From Patescibacteria group bacterium (GTDB taxonomy: Bacteria > Patescibacteriota > JABMPQ01), in assembly GCA_018818965.1 (NCBI GenBank), contig JAHJQX010000036.1, positions 1 through 50,372 on the forward strand: 50,372 nucleotides of DNA, given 5' to 3'. A program made the translations under genes and the position numbers. Positions 29,403-36,980 of this stretch are shown one piece after another. Under the pieces are notes generated by a model, which saw only the letters and a list, made by a program, of their open reading frames with translations, was not told the DNA's origin and ran no database searches. The first letter of the stretch is position 1. Each line of letters opens with the position of its first letter.

Positions 29403-29822
29403 CTAGGCTCTATCTAAAGTATTAGAAACTTCTTGTAATTTACTCTTGACCAGCCGTTGACCTTCTGTAAAAACCATATTTTCCATTTCCTTCTGCGCTG
29501 TTACTTTCTTTTCTTTTGAGGAAGCCTTAATCTTTTCTAGAGCCGGTTCCCGGAACCAAACCCGCAAGCGAGGATTAGAAAAATAATGGATAATAGAAAG
29601 TAAAAATATTTGGAAGGGTCGGCCGTTGATTTTGACAAAAGAGAAAGCCACTACAACTATCACTACTATTAGAGCTAGTATAATAAACAAGCTAAGATCA
29701 GCCAACGACCAGATAATCAGCAACATAACACCTCCGATCACCATATACAAAAACTGACGCACAGTCAGTGGCCCGATTACCTTGTCTTCTACTTCGATAA
29801 ATTGCGGAACAGCGTATTGCAT
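29403..29822 (-). CDS. PrgI-family inner-membrane T4SS protein
   Basis: 139 residues. The N-terminus YAVPQFIEVEDKVIGPLTVRQ is the PrgI-family signature, followed by two adjacent hydrophobic helices (about 25-45 and 48-65), the sequence KINGRPFQIFLLSIIHYF and a basic/helical C-terminal tail. PrgI proteins are the small inner-membrane partners encoded next to VirB4 in Gram-positive type IV secretion systems, where they take the place of VirB3. It is 21 bases upstream of the TraC-like gene. Role as VirB3 analogue is established for the family; activity here is inferred. Confidence 0.9.
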   Translation of the reverse strand: MQYAVPQFIEVEDKVIGPLTVRQFLYMVIGGVMLLIIWSLADLSLFIILALIVVIVVVAFSFVKINGRPFQIFLLSIIHYFSNPRLRVWFREPALEKIKASSKEKKVTAQKEMENMVFTEGQRLVKSKLQEVSNTLDRA

Positions 29823-29838
29823 GAGGTCGGTTATTATT

Positions 29839-31170
29839 CTAGAACATTCTACTAATCTCCACGATTGCTTTGAATTCTGCTTCGGTTAAATACGGGCGAT
29901 CGCTGTTTTTCTTGGTTTGAGATATTTCCTTGATAGGCTTTTTAGTTTTCATGCTTTCCTCCCCCATATCGATATAAAGTCGATAAAGAGGTGACTGCTG
30001 CCAGTGCTGCTTAGCCTCGCCCTTTTCCAACGGTGAAGCACCTATTAATTTGAATATTTCTGCTTTGATTTCCTCGGCCGCCTGATAGGGATCAGAAGCT
30101 AGACCACGAAAATACTGGATGGATATCTTACTGATACTAGGAATGGAATCCAAATGAAGCTTTTCCTTTACTACGGCGGTGGCTGGTGGCTGGAGCGGAC
30201 TAGCTTTGGCTGCTCCAGTTTGTTTTAGATTAACTACGTTGGTTGATTTTGAAGCTGATGAAGTTGGTGGCTGTGGACGGGCAAGTGGCGAAGTGGGTGA
30301 CTGACCTACTTCAGAAGCCGGAGATTTAGTTCCCGGGGAAGTGGTTGGTGGCGGTGCTGGAGTACCCGGCTGTTTTCTGCCCGGCTGGCTACTACCTGGT
30401 TTTACTTTGGTCACTGGCTTAGAACCGGCGGGGCTAGCTGGACTGGCACTTCCAGCTGCAACCGAGAAATCTAAAGTATAAGCCCCCGGACTAACTGCTT
30501 CTAGGCCGTAATTATCCAAGGCACCTACTTCCCACGAAGAAATCCGCATCAGATCGTAGAAGTAAAGTAGATCATGCAAGTGGTCTTTGGCTGATTTGGA
30601 CAACTTCTGGCAATTAGGATTCTGACTAAGATATTTTAGCAGTTGTATTTTATCGTGGTAACCAACCCCAGCAAAATTTTCGTAGCTAGCTAACCAATTA
30701 CGAACGGAGGGACTTTTATTTTTACCACCAATATTGATTTCCGTCTGGCCAATCCGTTCTCTATTTTGTTTGAGAATTTCGATAATCTTTTTCTTTAGAT
30801 CATCTCGCAACTCTATCGGCGTGCCAACTAGTTTAGTTCGCACCCGCGCAAATAAATCAATATACTCATTGTCCAAATACTTAACAAAATAATCTCTGAT
30901 AAAATCAAGAAAATCGCCGTCGGCCAGAGCATGCAAAACAACGAGAGTCAACTTAGCTAACGCAGGTTGGTATTTCTGAGCCTGAGTTGAGACTTTACTG
31001 GGGTCTTTCCCATCGACCATTTTTTTCAGACGGATAAACAACTCATACGACTCTTTGACGTAATTATGTTTGATGGCATCATCAGCAAACTTATCGATAC
31101 TGGCTAAGATCCCTGGAGTATCCAGCTTGTCGAGATCGATCTGATAGCTTTTTAGTAAACTAGTAGACAT
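29839..31170 (-). CDS. Uncharacterised T4SS-linked protein with proline-rich linker
   Basis: Not recognised. 443 residues, without signal peptide or membrane segment. Residues 1-225 are helical and compact (ILASIDKFADDAIKHNYVKE; YFVKYLDNEYIDLFARVRTK). Residues 240-335 are a Pro/Ser/Thr-rich, probably disordered linker (PGTPAPPPTTSPGTKSPASE). Residues 345-443 form a second, charged helical domain (KISIQYFRGLASDPYQAAEE; RPYLTEAEFKAIVEISRMF). It lies between VirB6 and PrgI, so it probably acts on the cytoplasmic face of the machine. A chaperone, adaptor or substrate-receptor role would fit the missing VirD4 but is a guess. Confidence 0.65.
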   Translation of the reverse strand: MSTSLLKSYQIDLDKLDTPGILASIDKFADDAIKHNYVKESYELFIRLKKMVDGKDPSKVSTQAQKYQPALAKLTLVVLHALADGDFLDFIRDYFVKYLDNEYIDLFARVRTKLVGTPIELRDDLKKKIIEILKQNRERIGQTEINIGGKNKSPSVRNWLASYENFAGVGYHDKIQLLKYLSQNPNCQKLSKSAKDHLHDLLYFYDLMRISSWEVGALDNYGLEAVSPGAYTLDFSVAAGSASPASPAGSKPVTKVKPGSSQPGRKQPGTPAPPPTTSPGTKSPASEVGQSPTSPLARPQPPTSSASKSTNVVNLKQTGAAKASPLQPPATAVVKEKLHLDSIPSISKISIQYFRGLASDPYQAAEEIKAEIFKLIGASPLEKGEAKQHWQQSPLYRLYIDMGEESMKTKKPIKEISQTKKNSDRPYLTEAEFKAIVEISRMF

Positions 31171-31201
31171 ACAGATTACTTAAATTTAAAGCGGTAGATT
31201 T

Positions 31202-33661
31202 CTAAGGTAATTCGGCGTTGGCGACAGCAAAGAAGTCTTTTAACCCAAGAGTATCGGTTGATGCATGACGATGGGTGCCAGTGTGAGTGGTAACTCCACC
31301 TACTGCCCGATGTTCAACTGCACAACCCTTGGCATACATAATACGCATGCGCTTCTTTAATGTTCGCGCTTCTTTATCCCAGTGTTCTACTTCTATCTGT
31401 TTTCCCCTCCTAACAGCACCAGCCCTTTTCCTGGCTATTTTAGAAGCAGCGCTATTGGGAATAGCTGCATCCATATTTTGGACAGCTCGTCTTTTCATAT
31501 GCTGATAGTTAGGCTGACGGACTAATGAGGCGGCATTTCCGGTTAAATCGGTATCTTCAACAGTTGCTTTCAGGGCATCAATATAATCTTGTCGAGCCTC
31601 GGATATTCTTTCGACATCAACCTCGTCCTCATGCTCGAGCTCATTCCAACCCGGTTCATGTATTTCACCTAATTTGCCCTCTCTCTCAACAGCCACATTG
31701 TTACTATGTTGTTTTCGGTTTCGTTCACGACCACCTATCTTACGTCTTTTGTCCTCGCGGATCCAGGCTTGTTGCTCTTGGCTTGACCAGACCCATCTTT
31801 TTCTGGCAGTGTCGTAGGTAGTCCGACCGGATAAAACCGGCTGACCATTTTCCGTGGGAATTTCTTGCAGTTCGGCCATCGCCTGACAAGCTAGTTCACT
31901 ATTGCCCAATTCTGCTCGTTGAAACTCTTTCCACAAATCAGGGTGATAAAAAGGCTTATCGCGATCAGCTCCAGTGACGATCGGATTACCATTCTCATCC
32001 CGTAGTTTTAAGAACCTCTTAAAATGCTTGGCCCAATTTTCAGGATCAGTCAAAGCATCATTTTGGTTACTGGTCTGCTCAAGCTTTTTAAAATAGGCTA
32101 GTTTTTCTTCCATCGATCGAGCTCCCTTATACCCTTGGACTAATTCTGGGCTAGAATCAGTACCAATTTCGTCTTCTTTCTTTTTCTCGAGAGCCCGCTG
32201 GGCTCGCCGAGCAAAGGTCGTTCTTTCTCCACCAATAACCCGGTTGAGTGCGTCATAGACCTCGCCCGTCGGCCTTCCTAATGCTTCTTCTTCTACTCGC
32301 GTGCGCCGCTGCCGCCAAGCTTCCGGCAGTAGTGTCGCCTTAGCTGGCAGACGCGCTAATGACCCCGGCAAGCCAACCAATGCTCTGGTTCCTTTTTCTG
32401 CATAGCGACCATAATTCCATTTACCAATCTTCTTGCTTCCTAATTTTCCCATAGCATTATTAAACCCCTGCCCAAGTCGACTCTGGCTCAACCAAGTAGC
32501 GGCAGTTCCTCGCCCTACCCCCAGCAACGCCCGCCGCGCTGTCCTGCCCAGTGGTCGCGCTCCCCAGTTCCAGGCTGTTTTGCCCAAGAATCTAGATCCC
32601 CCCTTAGCCAATCCTAGTGCCATACCAGAGGCCATCGGTGACAGCGACTTGGCCATAAAGATAGCCAGATAGAGAAAAACGATCATTACCGCCATCCGAT
32701 AGAAACCATTGACTGTCAATATACTTGTACCAGAATACAACTGTCCTTTGACATCATTGGCATTAACCATTAACCCTTTACCGCCCTTATCCTGGGTGAT
32801 ATTATAGGCGACCATTGAAGCTAAATAGACCAAGAAGCCAACAATTGGTCCATAAAAGACATATTTAAAAAACTTTTCCCACCATTGACTAGCGTATTGT
32901 GCTGTTTTGGGCAAAATGTTTAGAACAAAGGCGACTGGTGACAGAATAACCAAAGCCATTAGCGCAACATTACGGACAATAATCATTATAGACAATAGTG
33001 ATAGGGCTACCATCACAAAACCCATAATAATGACCGTAAGAACTATAGCGATCACTATTTCCTTGATTACTGTGTATTGACCAGCATCCTGTAGGTTTCG
33101 AAAGGCCGAGTCGGCCACTGTTTGCGGCATTGCTTTAAAGAGAGCCATAGAAAACGTCTCGCCAAAAGTATAGCCATTAATATTCAGAAAAGTCTTCATC
33201 AAAATATTGGAAAAATCAATGAAGATCCCGGCGATTGTTTTACTGAAATTTACCAACAAAGCAGCGTAAACCAACTTGGGCAGCAATGCTTTATACTGAT
33301 AAGATTCAATCCGCAGAATGGTAGCGAAGGCGATAATTAGCAAGGAAATAACGAAGAACATATTTAATACGTCTCGCGTTATTCCCCAACCAGTAATCAC
33401 TACCGGATCATTCATGATATCAGGGCTACTATGATAAACATGGCTAAACACCTGGCCAGATAATACCAAAAGGAAAGTCTCAACTTGCAGAATCAAAGCC
33501 ATCACATATCCGATCACTAAAAATAAAAACTTTAGTAAATCTTCAGCGCTTGGTATCCATCCTGCCGAAACCACATGAATGGGCAATAAAACTGCTGACC
33601 CGATAGCCAGACTTACTTTTACCAGCCAAAATATTTTTTTATTCTTGGTTTTGTTTTTCAC
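31202..33661 (-). CDS. VirB6/TrbL-like polytopic membrane protein with long C-terminal extension
   Basis: 819 residues. The first half is a VirB6/TrbL-type channel: a signal-like N-terminal helix (about 10-32), then hydrophobic segments near 40-68, 90-113, 128-150, a long pair at 200-250 (VIAIVLTVIIMGFVMVALSL, MIIVRNVALMALVILSPVAF), 265-285 and 322-345. The loop after LSPVAFVLN with ASQWWEKFFKYVFYGP is typical of the TrbL/VirB6 family. Residues from about 360 on are soluble, basic and Arg-rich, and end in a charged tail of some 450 residues of unknown fold. It would form the inner-membrane channel energised by VirB4. Family call rests on topology and the short conserved loop. Confidence 0.8.
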   Translation of the reverse strand: MKNKTKNKKIFWLVKVSLAIGSAVLLPIHVVSAGWIPSAEDLLKFLFLVIGYVMALILQVETFLLVLSGQVFSHVYHSSPDIMNDPVVITGWGITRDVLNMFFVISLLIIAFATILRIESYQYKALLPKLVYAALLVNFSKTIAGIFIDFSNILMKTFLNINGYTFGETFSMALFKAMPQTVADSAFRNLQDAGQYTVIKEIVIAIVLTVIIMGFVMVALSLLSIMIIVRNVALMALVILSPVAFVLNILPKTAQYASQWWEKFFKYVFYGPIVGFLVYLASMVAYNITQDKGGKGLMVNANDVKGQLYSGTSILTVNGFYRMAVMIVFLYLAIFMAKSLSPMASGMALGLAKGGSRFLGKTAWNWGARPLGRTARRALLGVGRGTAATWLSQSRLGQGFNNAMGKLGSKKIGKWNYGRYAEKGTRALVGLPGSLARLPAKATLLPEAWRQRRTRVEEEALGRPTGEVYDALNRVIGGERTTFARRAQRALEKKKEDEIGTDSSPELVQGYKGARSMEEKLAYFKKLEQTSNQNDALTDPENWAKHFKRFLKLRDENGNPIVTGADRDKPFYHPDLWKEFQRAELGNSELACQAMAELQEIPTENGQPVLSGRTTYDTARKRWVWSSQEQQAWIREDKRRKIGGRERNRKQHSNNVAVEREGKLGEIHEPGWNELEHEDEVDVERISEARQDYIDALKATVEDTDLTGNAASLVRQPNYQHMKRRAVQNMDAAIPNSAASKIARKRAGAVRRGKQIEVEHWDKEARTLKKRMRIMYAKGCAVEHRAVGGVTTHTGTHRHASTDTLGLKDFFAVANAELP

Positions 33662-33682
33662 AAAAACTATTAAAATCCATTT

Positions 33683-34768
33683 CTAATTAGACAAATTTGG
33701 TGGTGCCGTTACTCCTGATGGAGTTACCACGTCAGAAGGAAACTCAATCAAGCGATTTTCTCCCGATCTACTGTAATTGGGGGTAGGAGCGATAGTAGTA
33801 CCGGTGTCACTACCAGAATCAACTAAATACTCTGATAAATATTTTTTCAAGGGATCAAGCGCGTATGTTTCGATAGCGGAACTAATCGCCATCTTTACTA
33901 AAGCTAACATGTCTAAAGCAACCTGGCTCTTTAGAGTTTGACCAAACTCCTCACTAGCCGCTCCCTCATTTTTCTTAATCGCTTCGGCCAATTGTGCCTC
34001 TACCGTTGTCTTACGACAGTAATCAGGCCGGAATTCTTGATCAACTTTGCCATCACCATCAGCATCGAGCCCTTTTAAAGTAAAGCCGTACTCCTTGGCC
34101 TTAGCACTAGTAGTGGTACAATCTCTGGTAGTCAACAAACCTTTACCGCTAAATAATTCCTGTTTACCCGATTCTTCCTTTTTCCCACTCTCGTCCATAA
34201 TATTTATCATCGCATCCAGCGACATATTTATATCATTATTCGAATCAGAGACAGAAGAGTCAAGCATCCCAGGCAATTTCTTACGAACCTCATCCATCTT
34301 ATCTTTTACTGAAATGTCCCCAACGATTAATTTAGCTATTTCGCTGCGATCATAGGTACAATCAGGAGTATAATCATCCTTGACAAATTTTGTTATAGCT
34401 AGACGTAAATTCCAATTAATAGTTGCGCAGAGAGAAAAACCAGTCATCTGTTTGAAAACTACGTTAGCTGCCTGGAAGACCACGTCCTGTAAAATCCACT
34501 TTTCAAACTGTTCGGAAGTCATCATAAAATCCGAATTAGTCGCTGCCGCCATGATCATGTCCTTTATTAGGGGATAAACGGCTAGCTTCCAGATAGCAAT
34601 TAAAATGTCCTCAATCAACTTGCCCAGGTTTTTCAATGTTAGGGTCGGCCAACCAGCTTCCACTGGCTTAGGAAAGGCAAAAACACCCAAACCAGAACAA
34701 ACAAACATCACACAACAAACCAGGAGGGTAATAAGTAATTTAGTACTCAAGCTATTAGTTCGTGACAT
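33683..34768 (-). CDS. Secreted helical T4SS-linked protein
   Basis: Not recognised. 361 residues with a signal peptide or anchor (about 9-32, LSTKLLITLLVCCVMFVCSG) and cleavage near PVEAG. The next 80 residues are amphipathic helices (LGKLIEDILIAIWKLAVYPL). Three cysteines lie around 118-143 and a Ca-loop-like DADGDGKVDQEF precedes another Cys. The remainder is helical, with a Ser/Thr/Pro tail. It is 21 bases upstream of virB6 and second in the operon. Position and composition recall VirB5-type minor pilins, but there is no motif proof. Confidence 0.6.
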   Translation of the reverse strand: MSRTNSLSTKLLITLLVCCVMFVCSGLGVFAFPKPVEAGWPTLTLKNLGKLIEDILIAIWKLAVYPLIKDMIMAAATNSDFMMTSEQFEKWILQDVVFQAANVVFKQMTGFSLCATINWNLRLAITKFVKDDYTPDCTYDRSEIAKLIVGDISVKDKMDEVRKKLPGMLDSSVSDSNNDINMSLDAMINIMDESGKKEESGKQELFSGKGLLTTRDCTTTSAKAKEYGFTLKGLDADGDGKVDQEFRPDYCRKTTVEAQLAEAIKKNEGAASEEFGQTLKSQVALDMLALVKMAISSAIETYALDPLKKYLSEYLVDSGSDTGTTIAPTPNYSRSGENRLIEFPSDVVTPSGVTAPPNLSN

Positions 34769-34777
34769 GGCTTTTTA

Positions 34778-35959
34778 CTAGATATTTGTTTTCAAATTTC
34801 TTTCTTCCGCTATCTGATCTAAAATGCCTAAATAATTATCGATAACTTGCGTTTTTAAAATATAAGTCAGCTCCGAGTAATCGTTCATAACGCCGATCAC
34901 ATCGTCTTGACTACCGGTGTTAAGGTAACTGCCTTCGCCGATACGTTCAGTTAAATATTCAGCTCGCAGCAAAGAAGCAATAATTTTTTTGTGAACATCA
35001 ATTAATTTGTCTTCCTGTGGCACTTCTAGTTCGTATACTCTTTGCAAGGAATTTGAGACAGCAGCTGAAAACTGATAGACCAAATCTTCCCGAGAACTGT
35101 TTACGGCCAACAAGCCATAATCACCGCCTTCTCCCTGAAAATCAAAGCTTTGGTAAAATATTTCTCCCATGTTAGAGATATAATTGCGCACCTTCTCGTC
35201 ATTTGGATCAGCCATAATGCGAATGTCACTATCACTAACTTCGGGTAACTGCACCTGGCCGGCTATTTTTTCTACATCATTCTGTGTTTCAATGTAGCCG
35301 ACCATATTGTCTTGAAATGTTTGCGCATCGCTGGCCGAAAATGCTTGCTCCAGATAATTAACTTGCTGGATATCTTTATCATTTACTTCGATAACATTGT
35401 CGGCTGTTTTATTTCCACTTTCACTCTCACCATTTTCATTGCTATTGTTGTCATTGGTATCATCAGGCAAACGACCATCCTCACTAGCGTTGGCTACTGC
35501 CTTAATTGAAACGTAATCTGATAAATTAGCACTCAGGGGATTATTACCAGAAACAATTTCCTCTCCGTCCTGGTAACCATCAAAATCAGAATCGGCTAAA
35601 CGCGGATCGGTACCATATTTTTTTTCATCTGTCCCAACTAAACCATCACCGTCCAGATCCATATTATCATATGATTGTACTACTAGAGGATCATAACCAT
35701 CGGCTACTTCTTCACCATCGCTATAACCATCGCCATCGGTATCAGCCTGATAGACATTAGTATTTTTTTCTCTTTCTTCCTTGTCGGACAATCCATCACC
35801 ATCGGTATCGACAGTCTCACTAATAACAGCTGTTACTTTTTTGTTAGCGTTATCACCTTGGCCGAGACCAAACTTTACTACAGCCAACCAAGCTCCAACT
35901 GAAATAACCAAAACTCCTCCCACAACAACCACTAACAGCTTAATGCGTTTTGTTTTCAT
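34778..35959 (-). CDS. Membrane-anchored protein with thrombospondin type 3-like calcium repeats
   Basis: 393 residues from the ATG at 35957-35959 (MKTKRIKLLVVVVGG). This start has an aggatc Shine-Dalgarno-like site 5-10 bases upstream and lies after the promoter at 35994-36022; the longer frame would start inside the promoter and is rejected. A membrane helix (about 7-30) is followed by four Asp-rich loops: DTDGDGLSDKEE, DTDGDGYSDGEE, DLDGDGLVGTDE and DSDFDGYQDGEE, each with the alternating Asp pattern of TSP3 calcium-binding repeats. The remaining 220 residues are helical and acidic (EVNDKDIQQVNYLEQAFSAS). It heads the T4SS-like operon and is probably an extracytoplasmic, calcium-stabilised anchor or stalk. 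Confidence 0.8.
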   Translation of the reverse strand: MKTKRIKLLVVVVGGVLVISVGAWLAVVKFGLGQGDNANKKVTAVISETVDTDGDGLSDKEEREKNTNVYQADTDGDGYSDGEEVADGYDPLVVQSYDNMDLDGDGLVGTDEKKYGTDPRLADSDFDGYQDGEEIVSGNNPLSANLSDYVSIKAVANASEDGRLPDDTNDNNSNENGESESGNKTADNVIEVNDKDIQQVNYLEQAFSASDAQTFQDNMVGYIETQNDVEKIAGQVQLPEVSDSDIRIMADPNDEKVRNYISNMGEIFYQSFDFQGEGGDYGLLAVNSSREDLVYQFSAAVSNSLQRVYELEVPQEDKLIDVHKKIIASLLRAEYLTERIGEGSYLNTGSQDDVIGVMNDYSELTYILKTQVIDNYLGILDQIAEERNLKTNI

Positions 35960-35993
35960 AATTGATCCTACTCGCTTGTACCAGATTGGATTT

Positions 35994-36022
35994 ATTATAG
36001 TATAAAAGCTAGAAAGTGACAA
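35994..36022 (-). promoter_or_regulatory. Promoter of the T4SS-like operon
   Basis: On the minus strand TTGTCA (36017-36022), a 17-base spacer and a perfect TATAAT (35994-35999). It sits 35 bases before the first ATG. No other comparable promoter was noticed inside the operon, whose genes are mostly tens of bases apart. Confidence 0.85.
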
Positions 36023-36041
36023 ATGTTATTCGTTTTATTCT

Positions 36042-36064
36042 GCTTGAAAATGTTTATTTCAAGC
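36042..36064. terminator. Hairpin after rsmA (weak terminator candidate)
   Basis: A perfect 8-bp stem, gcttgaaa (36042-36049) with tttcaagc (36057-36064), lies between the rsmA stop and the operon promoter. There is no good T-run on the minus strand, so termination is uncertain. Confidence 0.35.
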
Positions 36065-36081
36065 CAAATGTTAATAAACTG

Positions 36082-36939
36082 TTATGAAATTGTTGATCTT
36101 TTGTGGATAACTACATAACAATACAGCTTTTCCCATTCTTTTAGGGAAAGCGTCTCAGCTCGCCTGGTGTGGTTAATACCAGCTGCCGTCAATATTTTCT
36201 GAGCCTCTCGGTTAGAAATTTTCCAGCCAGCTGAGAGATTATTATGGAGTTGCTTTCGACGACTTGAGAAACCGACTCGCAAAGTTTGAAAAAATTCATC
36301 CGGATCTGAGGTCGTAACGCGTGGTTTTTCCAGTAAAGATATTTTAAGTATGGCCGCCTCTATTTCGGGTGCCGGATAGAAAGACCGACGATCGATAATT
36401 GAAATTATTTTCGGCTGACCGTAAAATTGCACCGACAACGATAGTAAGCTATGGCTCCCTGGCTCGGCCACCACCCGCTGAGCGACTTCCTTTTGTACTA
36501 TTAACACAAGCTCACTCGGTTTCTGCTCGCTCTCCAGAATAAAACGCATAAAATGAGAAGTGATATAAAAAGGTAAGTTGGCCACGACCTTATATGAATG
36601 ATCTCTCAAGCCATTTTTAATAAAGTCTAGCTTGAATATATCCTGCTCAACAATTTCAATATTTTTTTGTTGTCTAAATCTGGCTCGCAAATGTGAAATA
36701 AGGCGTCGATCTTTTTCGACAGCCAACACCCTGCCAGCTCGATTAGCAATCGCTTCTGTTAATACTCCCAGACCAGGACCAATTTCTAAGACCGTATCGT
36801 CTGCTTGAATATCGGCCGCAGCGACCATTTTATTGATTACCGACTGGTCAATTAGAAAATTCTGTCCCAGCCTCTTATTGACAGCTAAGCCCTCATCTCT
36901 TAGTAATTGCTTAATTTGTCTAATGCTATTTTGAGACAT
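36082..36939 (-). CDS. rsmA: 16S rRNA dimethyladenosine transferase RsmA (KsgA)
   Basis: Dimethylates the two adjacent adenosines of helix 45 in 16S rRNA. 285 residues with the family N-terminus NKRLGQNFLIDQSVI, SAM motif I VLEIGPGLGVLTEAI, the acidic ligand in VLAVEKDRRL, catalytic motif IV VVANLPFYITS and a C-terminal region with SSRRKQLHNNL. The motif has Phe where many members have Tyr (NLPY), which is also common. The ATG at 36937-36939 fits the family start. The prenyltransferase gene begins 41 bases away on the other strand. Confidence 0.96.
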   Translation of the reverse strand: MSQNSIRQIKQLLRDEGLAVNKRLGQNFLIDQSVINKMVAAADIQADDTVLEIGPGLGVLTEAIANRAGRVLAVEKDRRLISHLRARFRQQKNIEIVEQDIFKLDFIKNGLRDHSYKVVANLPFYITSHFMRFILESEQKPSELVLIVQKEVAQRVVAEPGSHSLLSLSVQFYGQPKIISIIDRRSFYPAPEIEAAILKISLLEKPRVTTSDPDEFFQTLRVGFSSRRKQLHNNLSAGWKISNREAQKILTAAGINHTRRAETLSLKEWEKLYCYVVIHKRSTIS

Positions 36940-36980
36940 AATGTCTTATCAATTAACAGCCGACTTGTTACATTTAAAAC

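Noticed and set aside
36042-36064. Strong terminator between rsmA and the T4SS-like operon
   Set aside because: The hairpin is good but there is no T-run on the relevant strand; kept only as a low-confidence hairpin.
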